From Epiperipatus broadwayi (taxonomy: Eukaryota > Onychophora > Udeonychophora > Euonychophora > Peripatidae): 64,000 bases of DNA. The position numbers and the translations under genes are program-made. The stretch covers positions 836,208 to 900,207 of the forward strand of contig JAQFVV010000207.1 in assembly GCA_028023455.1 (NCBI GenBank), in the 5' to 3' direction. Below the pieces are notes generated by a model, which ran no database searches, had not been told where the DNA came from, and saw only the letters and a list, made by a program, of their open reading frames with translations. Of this stretch, positions 46,431-57,593 are shown piece after piece (position 1 is the stretch's first letter; the number at the start of each line of letters is the position of its first letter).

Positions 46431-48629
46431 CTGCTCTGATTACAATCTGGCCTCATACATATTGTAAAAAAAATCATATGTACAGGTCAAAACATGTTTA
46501 TCCATCTAACATGAGCTGGAACTCACAAAATGTACTTCAAACCTATTCAAGCCTGAGATTTAGGTTAGGGACCAGTCTGGATTCGAATGACTCTCTAAGC
46601 CCCAGATCTAACACCTAATGAATAACATAGTAGTGATGGCACATGAGAATTAATTTTAACCCAGCCCACTAGCAAAGCAGAGAAGACAATAAGACATCTA
46701 TTAACTATGACTAAACTAAAATATATATAAGCATGGCTGTACTTTTGGAAGTGGAGAAAAGAGGAATTTGAACTACTTTTATTCATCATTCCACAATTCT
46801 CCAGATAGGCTCTTACTTCATTCTATGGGAGCATGATATAATGGCAGTGGCAGATGATGACCCAACAGGGCTGAGAAGGATGGTAGACCTACTACTACTG
46901 CATTATTTTTTTAACTTTCACACCAGCGTAGATTATGTTCACTGCAGTTCTTTCATTAGTAACTAATCTATCTCTTGATTAAAAATTCAGCCATTTTATA
47001 CTTTGCCCAGGTATTTGAAGAATGCTTTTAATTACATAGTTTTAGCTTAAAATCTAATCTCTGATCTAAAATCTTAAGTTTCCTTTGTTCATTGTTTTTG
47101 AAAGATGCAACTGTAAGATAATGGCCAAAATAAATTCAAATCTATTTCCAGATTAGAAATAGATTTGACAAAAATGTTGATAACAAAGGAAAATATTTAA
47201 TCTTAATCCCATTTTAAGTAAAAACTCTAATTAAAAATACCTTCCCCAGATTAAAGCAATAGTGTTTCCAACTCTTTAATTATTTTTTTTGGACAATAAA
47301 CAGTTGCATCTTCCATATTGGATTTTATAAAATATACATTTTAATAGGAAAAAAAAGTACTTTAAAAAGAAAAAGTTTAAAAATGACCTATATTTACAAA
47401 AAAAATCAATATTTTGTTAGTATTTTGCTCCTATATATATATTTGAGCCACACCTATAATACTTTAATAAAAAAAAAACTAATAATTAATAAAAAAGAAT
47501 TAATAATAATTGTAAAAAATGTTATTGAAAGTTAAAATTTATAAATTTTTAGGTGCACATCTCAGATATATACATAAAATATATATACATGACAAAAGGA
47601 GCGGGATGGGATATAGGGTTTGAATATAGGTTAGTAGATGGAACCATGAAACTCAATCTTAAGCTAAGATTGGCTGCTTCAACATTAAGTGACCAATTGA
47701 CAGTTTTAAACCTATGATTAGCAAGTAATGCAGTTTCCAGTACCTTTATACGGATTTTAGGTATACATATAGAAATTCAGAATAGTGTGATAATATTTTT
47801 CAATATGAACAAACCAGATCAGGGGCAGATATATATCAATCAACTGGCAAAAATATATGACAACAAATGGTATTTCTGAAAATAAAATGGAAAGCCTAAT
47901 ATGGATATGAGGACATTGGCAAACCGCCTATGTGATCTGAAGCTTTTAGAGAAAATTCCACATGAGAAATTGTTGAGAAAAATTAAATGCTTCTTTTAAG
48001 CAAATAACATCAAAATGTAAAGCACATTAGATCTAATAATGTAAATTATGTAATATGTTTGATTTATTACCTGATCTATGGTGTGGTTGTATTAAATGTT
48101 TACTATACAATCACTTTTACATCTCAATTATGTTAATTTTATTGTATAACTTCCTTTGTATATATTTCTGAATTTTTAAATGTATCCTTGTAACCTATGA
48201 ACCAAACGCTATATGAATGTTCCCACTGTATTTCACATTTTGTTGCATCATTTATATTGTATCTTTTCCTGTAAATAAAGTTTACTTTTGAAATGAATAT
48301 AAAGCACACGTTTGTTTTCATAATAAAATGCAAACACAAGATGAATATGTGGGATCTTTATCCAGCCATGGTAGCACAATATTAATAATGAAATAAACAG
48401 ATGCTTTCATGTTTCATAAAATTTATTATTAAGAAATTAGCAATGAGAACATCAACTAGCAAAATGAGTCTACTACATTCCTTAATTCATAATTATTAGT
48501 CATAGTCCATTAACAATTGTACTTGATTATAATTATGACTAATCCATAACTTCATGAAGTCTATTTAAACTATACCTTCTGATGCATTTTTCTTTCCTCT
48601 GTGAGAGAAGCCATTAACTATCAGCAGCA
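46431..48629. other. Non-coding DNA with small palindromes
   Basis: No gene recognised. A palindrome with arms caaatctatttc and gaaatagatttg lies at 47,138-47,168, inside a wider loose inverted pair (gatgcaactgt near 47,105; acagttgcatc near 47,302). An aataaa at about 48,274 could be a poly(A) signal of an unseen transcript, but no exon is attached. Confidence 0.45.
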
Positions 48630-49110
48630 TTGCAAGTGACTTGCATATTCTAATCCGCATAACGAATTGTCTAACAAAACAGTTGTTACAAATGTCTACA
48701 GAACTTCTAACGGAAAAGAAAACGCAAACTAGTGATACAGAGCAGTATGAAAGTAGTTTAATGAATGCAATGCAAAATGTGCAGTTGCAGACCAGTTAGT
48801 GCAGGAGAAGAAAAATACAGTCAAATCCAATTAGCCTGACTCGAGATGCATGTGAGCAGTAAGATGCTTACCAAAATGGCTTGGGAAACATAGAAAGTTA
48901 CGGAAGTGAAATGATAAACTCTGAATTATGGAAATAAAGTTTAAATCTATATATGAACTGTTCAATGATGAATATTATTTGTAATGGAATTCAACCAGCC
49001 AGACTCCATCAAATCTACTAATCATTATTACTAACTTGTACATTATTTTGATTTAAATTATTAAAACTTTTGGTTTGTTCCATTTAAAGTAATATTATTA
49101 AATGTGACTC
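48630..49110 (+). repeat. Dispersed repeat family B, copy 2
   Basis: Second copy of the family described at 45,895-46,430, with many substitutions and small indels; both copies are in the same orientation, about 2.7 kb apart. Confidence 0.75.
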
Positions 49111-50812
49111 TGTACAGAGTTCGATAGAAAAAATAATAGAAGATCTATATTCCATCATTTAATCTAAATCAGATTTACTTTTTGTTCTTCCAGCACATTC
49201 ATTTGTTTTTTTTTTATTATATATATTTTGCTTTACATACATATTTGTTTATATTTTCTGTTTTCGTAATACTCATTTTTACGAGCACACACACATGTGC
49301 AGTACGACCATTTTTATAAGACAAGGTTTTCATTTTATGACTTTTGAGTTGCTAAAAGTAAGGCTCATTTCACAACGTCTGTGAATTATGTTGCTCAATT
49401 TCGTATCTTCATTATAAAAGTCCTTTGGCGATAATAATTTAGAAGAAACAGCTGTATTTAAGTTTTAAACCACGAATGTCCAGTGTTAATAAAAGACAAC
49501 TATTCACGTCACATATTCATTTAAGCTTGCTTTATCAATCGCTATTTATATGCTGAATAGGAAGTTTAACTTTCTGAATTTTATTTAAAAGTTTCAAATA
49601 TGTACTGTGATTAAATATATAAACACGTGGCTTCATTATCTTTGGCTACTATAGGAATAAGATCTCTTTATACATTCCAATTTTTTTTCCTCATAATAAT
49701 AAATTCTTGTTTTTTCCTTTTTTAAAATTTTCTCTTTTTATTCCGCCTTCTCTCCCCCCCCCCTTATTTTGGGATCGTGTGTGCGTGTGATAAGACAAAT
49801 GATAAACTTTGCCATCAATTTATTTGTTTTTTTGTTTTTTTTTTTTAAAGTAAGTTTATTACATATAATATCCCTCTTACTGCATTCACAAATAATAAAA
49901 ACATGTAATACATTTGTAATAGATTCACATTAGAACATAACATATAGTAATAAAGTTAGATTACAATATAGAGAACAAATTGCATGAAAGAATATAATTA
50001 ACACAGAGAATAAACACGTATACATGTACAAACATATATAAATGCGTATATACTTTTCAAGTTAATTATATTATCATATTAAAATAGAAAGATTTAATTT
50101 GTTTTTGAAATAATACATTTTAAACATTTACAGAGATAAATCCTGGGTGATTTAATGGAGAGATGAAATGATGCGCCGAAAGTTAAAGATTCTGATCAAA
50201 ACTATCACCTTACGTGCTTCTACATCCTAAGATCTCTTTTACCTTAATATTACCCTTAAATAATGGACTTATCCAAACTTTACAGTAGGTAAAACTGAAC
50301 TTATATTACAGTTTGATCAATGAAATAATAATGAAAATAAATATATAGCTAATATCATAAATAATCCAATGGGAGATATAGATTAGCAAATAAGACTGTT
50401 TCCAATAAGAAAGAGGATCTTGATAAAATATGAGGTCTATTTGAGAAAATAATGTCAGGTAACCATCAGACAATAGCAAAGTCATTTTTCACTATTTGAT
50501 AAAACACAGTAAAGCATGCTTAAGTCTTGGGCATGAGAGACAAGATACCCATGGGTTGGAAATATTTGGATTTAATAGGAAATTTCAACATTTCTTCCCA
50601 AGCAATAGATATACTAAATCTCTAAACATCACATAATGACAATTCTTTATGCTTAAAAAAGCTCTTAACATAGAGGCAAAACTCCCTAAACAATAGTACC
50701 ATTCAGTGTAAACATAAAAAATAGTGATCATCTGATATTTAGTGGCTTAATACCAAGCCAATAGTATTATGGTGACAATAGTTATTAAAGAACCAAATAC
50801 ATCAAAATATAT
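49111..50812. other. AT-rich non-coding DNA
   Basis: No gene recognised. The part 49,740-49,790 has a C run and T-rich tracts. The section 50,130-50,800 is slightly less AT-rich but has no open frame of note. Confidence 0.5.
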
Positions 50813-52500
50813 TGTACCAGGTCAAACCACTGAAACCACTTACTTATGCGTATATATAAGTTTTGGCTGGTTTCAAACTCCTTCATAGTACATTTATAAT
50901 CTTATAAAGGTTACGTGAACGAACCGGCACGTTCGAGCAAAATGGGAGATCTTATTGATAGCTTTAACTATCAACAATGGCCCATCTTGGCTGCTAGATT
51001 CAAACCCATACTATCCAAATACTTTATTTGTTTTGGGGTAAATCCTGGGGCACCAACTAGTCTGAGGACTAATGTATTCGGGTAGTAGGCTCATAATCCA
51101 GTGTTCGAAACATTCCCTAACACTAGCTCAGTCTAATTTTAATTCAATAACAAAATTAGTGGTGGAAAGAATTAATAAAGAGGTTGGTAAAAAGAATTGA
51201 CTGACAAATAAAGTTTAAGTTTGAAGACATTTTATTTTAATTAACATTAATTAAGTTTAAAGATAATTTATTACCCAACATTTATTGACTAAATTTAAAC
51301 ATCTTTATAAATCTAATATAATACACACACATTTTAAATTAACATTTCTAAACTAGTTTAAATATTCTTGTAGATTTTAATAGTAGAACACTGGTATTTA
51401 TCTAATTTAACTAATAGCACTGATATAATGATCACGCACATATTAACTCATATAGCATTCACAAATATAATAATAAAGCATTAATAGCATTTGAAACTTA
51501 AACACACATATCAATAGTTCATTTTATGTATGATAGAGTTCATATAATTTGAATCTTGAATATTTACGAATTACAGAGGTGGCTACTACTTATAAATGAT
51601 AATAAATAAATGTTTACCTAGGATTTTTGGAATGGGATATTGCTTGTTGTTGGCTGCTTCTGATGGATTATATCTAACCGGTTAGATTTAGACATTTCTT
51701 GAAAAGATTTTATGTGACTCCATTGGTCTTATTCTTGAAGACAGTTGAACGTTTGATGGAGGATTTCTGAGTTGTTATGCAGACATTATTTCACAGGCAG
51801 ATTTTGATGATCTTGTTGGACTAAAAAGGCTGAAGCACGAGCGTATATTTCCAAAAGCTGCTCAACAATGCATTTTTGTTTCTTGATACATAATAGAAAT
51901 TGCACAAGACTGTCACTGCAAACTAGACTGAATAAAACTCAACTCTGATAAAAATCTAGCTATTTATATCTGCAAAGTATTTTTTGTTTTAATATCCTCC
52001 GGCAAATGAGTGTTGTCGAAATTTCAGTGATAACTAATCCTATGACAATGTGTTTTTTGATTGATTGTTTAATTAGTAGTAGCTATTTCAAAACGTGTTG
52101 TTTTCATATCTTTAATTAGTAGTACACTGCTGTGTTTTTTTAATATATTTTTCATTTATTTATAATATTTAATACTGATACATTTATTTTACATTCGCAT
52201 GCACATATATAATTTTATTCTACACATCAAAACTAGTTTTAATACTATTTTTTTTTATTCAATTCGAATGAAAAGAGATTTGTATTTTGAAGCTTTTAAT
52301 TTATAATAATAACACTCTTTAACTTTTATGAACTCTTAGTTTTATCTTTTCTAAACAAAACTCCCCCTCTCCCCTTTTAATCAATTAATTTCTATTTTTT
52401 TTCAAACTCTTTTACGAAAGATTTTAATAGTAAATATTTTTTTTTTTTTTAGACAAAATTATTTTATATACATGTGCCAATTTGGCCTTGGCACATTACA
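50813..52500 (-). repeat. 3' LTR (minus strand) of the gag-only element
   Basis: 1,688 bp, beginning tgtaccaggtc and ending ggcacattaca on the plus strand (TGTA...TACA). Nearly identical to 55,528-57,220, differing by scattered single bases and short indels, so the insertion is relatively young. Confidence 0.8.
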
Positions 52501-52673
52501 CTCCCCTCCGTTTTAGAGTAAAATGCGTCATTTTTGACAATTTTATCTCTTGCAACTTTAATTCTCAACTCTAAAGATTTATTAATTTATTATTTTTCTA
52601 AGTTAGCTTTTTAATATCTTTTACTTAACATACAAAGGGCAATCTGTTTTGACTATCGTTTCCTTCTATCTAT

Positions 52674-53055
52674 GTCGAATACATTGCTCACAATGATCTA
52701 AATCTGGATAACGACCACCGGGACAAACTAATTTTGTGGCACAGGGATCTTTTGAAAATGACACGGAAGCAGATTCGCTGACTTACACTGACTTACACAT
52801 GTATAAAATCGAAACTTCATTTGCCGATTCTTTTGATCGGACTTGGAAAAAAAAAAGGGTTGCTGCGAAATGGCAGGAATTTTCAACTGTCCATTTTCGA
52901 CTTACGCTTTGGAAAGAGGAATGATCCCTGACAAGTCCATTACGGGTACTAAAATTTATCCAGTCGGCAGCTTTAAACATATCTTTACCTAAACTTATTT
53001 CTATACTACCCTCATTCCTTTTTCTATAGATAACTTCCCACACATGTGTATACAT
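52674..53055 (-). pseudogene. Unknown frame with Cys-rich C-terminal tail, one stop
   Basis: A 90-codon frame (53,055-52,783) ends at a TAA at 52,783-52,785. The same frame then stays open and reads SFSKDPCATKLVC, then PDLDHCEQCIRHR before a stop near 52,674. The tail has four cysteines in a C-x5-C-x10-C-x2-C arrangement, reminiscent of a small zinc- or disulfide-stabilised module, but I cannot assign a family. It lies just upstream of the polypurine tract, where some retroelements carry an additional 3' gene. Function unknown; the TAA may make it a relic. Confidence 0.35.
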
Positions 53056-53928
53056 GCAGCATGATTCTACACCTACTAATATTCTAGATATCGAGTTATA
53101 CTGGACTTGCTTACAGGGAATCTATAATAAATAAATCCCTTTTTGCACGCATCATAAGGTGCAGTAGTGCCAAGAAAATAACCTAAAAGGATATCTGGAT
53201 AAATACATTTAAGATACGCATCATGAGGTATCGTATTTACCGAATATTACCAGTGTATGTGCGCGTATATACACATGTATACTTACACACTCTTAATACA
53301 CCTTAGATTGACTTTATATTTTTATTATTAATCTTACAACATTATTTTTAAATTCATATGAACATTATTTTAACATTATTTATTTATATTACAATATTAT
53401 TTATAACCCTTAAGAACATTATTTAAAATATTTATTTACACTAATCTTATAATATTATTTGTAAATCATTACGAACATCTTTATTTAACATGCATGTATT
53501 CAATAAAAAAAAAAATCAATTAGTTTATTACGAGTCATTCTTCATTATTATTTACTATAGATTTATTTACACTTATTTATTTAACTTGATTTTATCGATT
53601 TTATTTTAACTATTTGACCTACTTATTTATTTATGAACATTTTTCTTGATTAAGATGTGCGTTGATCACTTTTCCTAAGTATTGACCACTTCAAATTCTT
53701 ATTTTTCTAGAGTGCATTTTTAGTTTTTATTTTCATCATTAGGTAATAAATGTAATGTTAAGAGAAGTAGGCAGCAAGGTATAAGGCAATTCAAACACAC
53801 AGATAGATTTTGTGCTGATTTAAACCAACTTTTAATTTCTTGCGGAAGTCGTGACTACAGCATGGGCAACTGTTGTGCACAACGGATCATGAAAAGGAAC
53901 TTTAAGATTGCGAATGGCAGGACTATCT

Positions 53929-54156
53929 CTACTGCACATTCGTCTTACTAAAAATATTTATTTTATTTGGTTTACTGGGAATTTTTCCTCCAGATTTATT
54001 AATTTTTATATGCCAGGACTTTTCTACTAGCACATCATCATCAGTATTATTTATTCTTCGCACTACCCATCTGTAGAACAAAGTCACTGCAAGAAAAGGC
54101 TTAATCCAACAAAAGGCATGCCTGAAATTTATATCTTTGCCCAAATACTCGCACAC
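53929..54156 (-). CDS. Unknown 75-codon frame in LTR-element interior
   Basis: Minus-strand frame with aromatic and basic residues (FLAVTLFYRWVVRRIN, then VEKSWHIKINKSGGKIP). It looks more protein-like than nearby low-complexity frames, but no start context, domain or homolog is recognised. It could be an exon or remnant of an extra gene of the element. Low confidence that it is translated. Confidence 0.25.
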   Translation of the reverse strand: MCEYLGKDINFRHAFCWIKPFLAVTLFYRWVVRRINNTDDDVLVEKSWHIKINKSGGKIPSKPNKINIFSKTNVQ

Positions 54157-54257
54157 ACCTCAATCATAATTTAATACACTTTTTTTTTTATTTGATGTTT
54201 TATTTTCATTAATACTTTCATTATACACTTATTTATTTCATTTTTATTTTTAAAGTG

Positions 54258-54618
54258 TTATTTTTACTCTCCCTTCTTTTTCTTTTTTTTTAAAAAAAAA
54301 AAAAAATTTCATTTTGCTTGTCTATTTTGATTTTACATATTTTATTTGTTTGTGTCACGCTCCGCTATGTTCTAGACTTATGAGCTGGGATATCAATATA
54401 ATTGATAAGACATAATCGAGGGTTTTGACATAAATTGTTTTATTATTTTTACTCTCCTTTTTTTTTTTTAAAAAAAAAACATTTTCATTTTGCTGGTCTA
54501 TTTTGATTTACACATTTATTTAGTTTGCGTCATGCTCCACTATGTTCTAGATTTATGAGCTGGGATATCAATATAATCGATAAGACATAATCGAGGGTTT
54601 TGACATAAATTGTTTTAT
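54258..54618. repeat. Two-unit tandem repeat inside the LTR element, 185 bp period
   Basis: Units begin at 54,258 and 54,443. Each holds a T-run/A-run junction, cattttgct.gtctatttt, atgttctaga, ttatgagctgggatatcaa and ataatcgagggttttgac. The units differ at few sites. In minus orientation it lies directly downstream of the gag-like gene. It may be regulatory or simple slippage. Confidence 0.85.
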
Positions 54619-54807
54619 AGATGCTTTGACATTTTAAACTCTAAGATTGTTATTTTATTTTACTAAGATTAACTTTAATCATTTTTAATTATTCAAACTA
54701 ACTTGATACTCGTTTTTACATTTATTTCATTAAACTTTGTTAAACATTTTCCCTTATTCCAAATCCATGGTCGTTATATACTAGGTCAAGCCGGCGAATC
54801 CGTCAAA

Positions 54808-55524
54808 TTACATATTTTTAATTTTTGTCTGGTGGTTCTTTCTTATATTTTTTTTCTGCATATAGCCACTCGTGCTGGGGGATTGAAAATCACCCATGGG
54901 CCTTTCCTTAAATCTAGTACGAGAGATGTTAGGATCGATGTCAGTTCTTCGAAAGATTTTTGTTCCCTCGGGACTATTAGAATAATGACTCCTCCGGGGA
55001 CTCCCCAAATTCGACCTACATCTATATCTTATGGCGTTTACAGCCAGCTCTCTAAGTTGGGGTTTGAATCCCCTATCTCTCGTGTCAAAAGTTGGTCTAG
55101 CTTTGTCGAAAGCACTCAACAATTCCGCCATTTGTTCCACTGTTTTCCTTTCAGTTCCTATGAGCATTTGCTCAACATTATGAGGAAAACTATGGCAGAC
55201 TATCCTGAAAATTTGTTGTTCAGATAGTGGGTCTGCTGTTAAAGAGTGAAATTTCGCAACTTGCCTTTTAAAAAAAGAAAAGAACGGTTCACCAGGTCGC
55301 CATTTATCTTGCGAGATCTGGTGATGAAGATTTTCCTGATAATCTTCGCTCCAATAACTAGCTAAAATAGCAATTTTATATTCGGCAAAAGTAACAGGTT
55401 TTTTATATAGAGTCCCACCAAGATTGAGACCCCCTTGTAAATGGCTACAAGCTATTGCGATCATAGCCTCCTCGCTTAATCGATTCAGAGTGAAATAGCA
55501 CTTCAAACTATTTAAATGCTCCAT
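54808..55524 (-). CDS. Retrotransposon Gag-like capsid protein
   Basis: 238 codons, uninterrupted. The first ~150 residues look like a Ty3/Gypsy-type Gag capsid: SEEAMIAIACSHLQGG, then WSEDYQENLHHQISQDKW, FFSFFKRQVAKF and DPLSEQQIFRIVCHSFP. The C-terminal third is basic and Arg/Ser-rich and could bind RNA, but there is no CCHC zinc knuckle. Capsids of this type package element RNA into particles. The ATG at 55,522-55,524 lies only 3 bases from the 5' LTR, with an in-frame TGA further upstream at 55,537-55,539, so there is essentially no leader or separate matrix region. The intact frame is notable next to an interior with no pol. Family assignment is from pattern, not a search. Confidence 0.6.
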   Translation of the reverse strand: MEHLNSLKCYFTLNRLSEEAMIAIACSHLQGGLNLGGTLYKKPVTFAEYKIAILASYWSEDYQENLHHQISQDKWRPGEPFFSFFKRQVAKFHSLTADPLSEQQIFRIVCHSFPHNVEQMLIGTERKTVEQMAELLSAFDKARPTFDTRDRGFKPQLRELAVNAIRYRCRSNLGSPRRSHYSNSPEGTKIFRRTDIDPNISRTRFKERPMGDFQSPSTSGYMQKKNIRKNHQTKIKNM

Positions 55525-55527
55525 TGA

Positions 55528-57220
55528 TATACCAGGTCAAACCGCTGAAACCACTTACTTATGTGTATATATAAGTTTTGTCCGGTTTCAAACTCCTTCA
55601 TAATACATTTATAATCTTATAAAGGTTACGTGAATGAACCGGCACGTCCAAGCAAAATGGGAGATCTTATTGATAGCTTTAACTATCAACAATGGCCCTC
55701 AGCTGCTAGATTCAAACCCCTACTATCCAAATACTTTATTTGTTTTGGGGTAAGCCCCGGGGCACCAGCTAGTTTGAGGACTAATGTATTTGGGCAGTAG
55801 GCTCATAATCCAGCGCTCGAAACATTCCCTAAAACTAGCTCAGTCTAATTTTAATTCAATAACAAAATTATACAAAATTAGTGGTGGAAAGAATTAATAA
55901 AGAGGTTGGTAAAAAGAATTGACCGACAAATAAACTTTAAGTTTGAAGACATTTATTTTAATTAACATTAATTAAGTTTAAAGATAATTTATTACCCAAC
56001 ATTTATTGACTAAATTTAAACATCTTTATAAATCTAATATAATACACACACATTTTAAATTAACATTTCTAAACTAGTTTAAATATTCTTGTAGATTTTA
56101 ATAGTAGAACATTGGTATTTATCTAATTTAACTAATAGCACTGATATAATGATCACGCACATATTAACTCATATAGCATTCACAAATATAATAATAAAGC
56201 ATTAATAGCATTTGAAACTTAAACACACATATCAATAGTTCATTTTATGTATGATAGAGTTCATATAATTTGAATCTTAAATATTTACGAATTACAGCAG
56301 TGGCTACTATGTATAAATGATAATAAATAAATGTTTACCTAGGATTTTTGGAACGGGATATTGCTTGTTGTTGGCTGCTTTTGATGGATTATATCTAACC
56401 GGTTAGATTTGGACATTTCTTGAAGAGATTTTATGTGACTCCATTGGTCTTATTCTTGAAGACAGTTGAACATTTGATGGAGGATTTCTGAGTTGTTATG
56501 CAGACATTATTTCACAGGCAGGTTTTGATGATCTTGTTGGACTAAAAAGGCTGAAGCACAAGCGTATATTTCCAAAAGCTGCTCAACAATGCATTTTTGT
56601 TTCTTGATACGTAATAGAAATTGCACAAGACTGTCACTGCAAACTAGACTGAATAAAACTCAACTCTGATAAAAATCTAGCTATTTATATCTGCAAAGTA
56701 TTTTTTGTTTTAATATCCTCCGGCAAATGAGTGTTGTCGAAATTTCAGTGATAACTAATCCTATGACAACGTGTTTTTTGATTGATTGTTTAATTAGTAG
56801 TAGCTATTTCAAAACATGTTGTTTTCATATCTTTAATTAGTAGCGCACCACTGTGTTTTTTTAAATATATTTTTCATTTATTTATAATATTTAATGCTGA
56901 TACATTTATTTTACATTCGCACGCACATATATAATTTTATTCTACACATCAAAACTAGTTTTAATACTATTTTTTTTATTCAATTCGAATGAAAATAGAT
57001 TTGTATTTTGAAGCTTTTAATTTATAATAATAACACTCTTTAACTTTTATGAACTCTTAGTTTTATCTTTTCTAAACAAAACTCCCCCTCTCCCCTTTTA
57101 ATCAATTAATTTCTATTTTTTTTCAAACTCTTTTACAAAAGATTTTAATAATAAATATTTTTTTTTTTTTAGACAAAATTATTTTATATACATGTGCCAA
57201 TTTGGCCTTGGCATGATATA
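55528..57220 (-). repeat. 5' LTR (minus strand) of the gag-only element
   Basis: About 1,693 bp, homologous to 50,813-52,500 from tataccagg to cttggca (57,213). The last seven bases (tgatata) differ from the other LTR (cattaca), so the exact outer end is uncertain. On the minus strand the LTR edge is followed at once by the gag ATG; an atgg at that point is the only TGG available for a primer-binding site. Confidence 0.75.
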
Positions 57221-57334
57221 GATACTGAATTGGTTCAGATCAATATAACACAAGGAAGTGAGCGTGAATTGAAAACATTATTGTAATTTCATTTTGGACT
57301 CAAAGCTTTATATTTAAGTAAAAAAGTGAAAGAT
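57221..57334. other. Spacer
   Basis: Short AT-rich spacer with nothing recognised. Confidence 0.6.
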
Positions 57335-57555
57335 AGCTTCTAGAGTGCATTAGATCCTACACTGCTCTCAGATGAAGGTTTTCTCACTAGATAAAAGGCA
57401 CAACCTAGAAACTAATCTGGGAATATTGGATGAGAAGACCTTCAATGGGAATTATCTGCACCTTCTCGCACCTATAGATAAATCTAGCTTGTACTGAATG
57501 GTACTACCATATAAAGAGTTTTGTCTCTGTGTCAATAGTTGTACTGTTAAAAACT
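57335..57555 (+). repeat. Dispersed repeat family C, copy 2
   Basis: Related to 28,985-29,215: gcattagatcct, cctagaaact, gaatattggatga and taaagagttttg occur in the same order. Divergence is high. Confidence 0.55.
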
Positions 57556-57593
57556 ATGATAGTGGTAAACTTCTGTATTAAAACTGTTGTATA

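Larger units (their letters stand above)
50813..57220 (-). mobile_element. LTR retrotransposon with gag-like gene but no visible pol
   Basis: Two direct repeats of about 1.69 kb (50,813-52,500 and 55,528-57,220) bracket ~3.03 kb. Orientation is minus: the gag frame starts beside the right repeat, and a polypurine tract (aacggaggggag, complement of 52,501-52,515) lies beside the left repeat. On the minus strand the LTR begins tgtaatgtgcc and ends ggtaca. The interior has gag next to the 5' LTR, a tandem duplication, small unassigned frames and a Cys-rich tail near the 3' LTR. No protease, RT or integrase motif was found, so the element is probably non-autonomous. No convincing target duplication was seen, and the outermost 7 bases of the right LTR differ from the left. 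Confidence 0.8.

Noticed and set aside
54703-55227. 174-codon plus-strand frame
   Set aside because: Antisense of the Gag-like gene; the minus strand has the recognisable capsid pattern.
37390-57220. One composite Gypsy element, with pol at 38-40 kb serving the gag at 55 kb as a single insertion
   Set aside because: The LTRs at 37.4-38.0 kb and at 50.8/55.5 kb are unrelated in sequence, and many other repeats lie between them.
50808-57225. Target duplication atat/atata around the gag-only element
   Set aside because: The flanks are TA-rich and the outer end of the right LTR is uncertain; the match is not better than chance.
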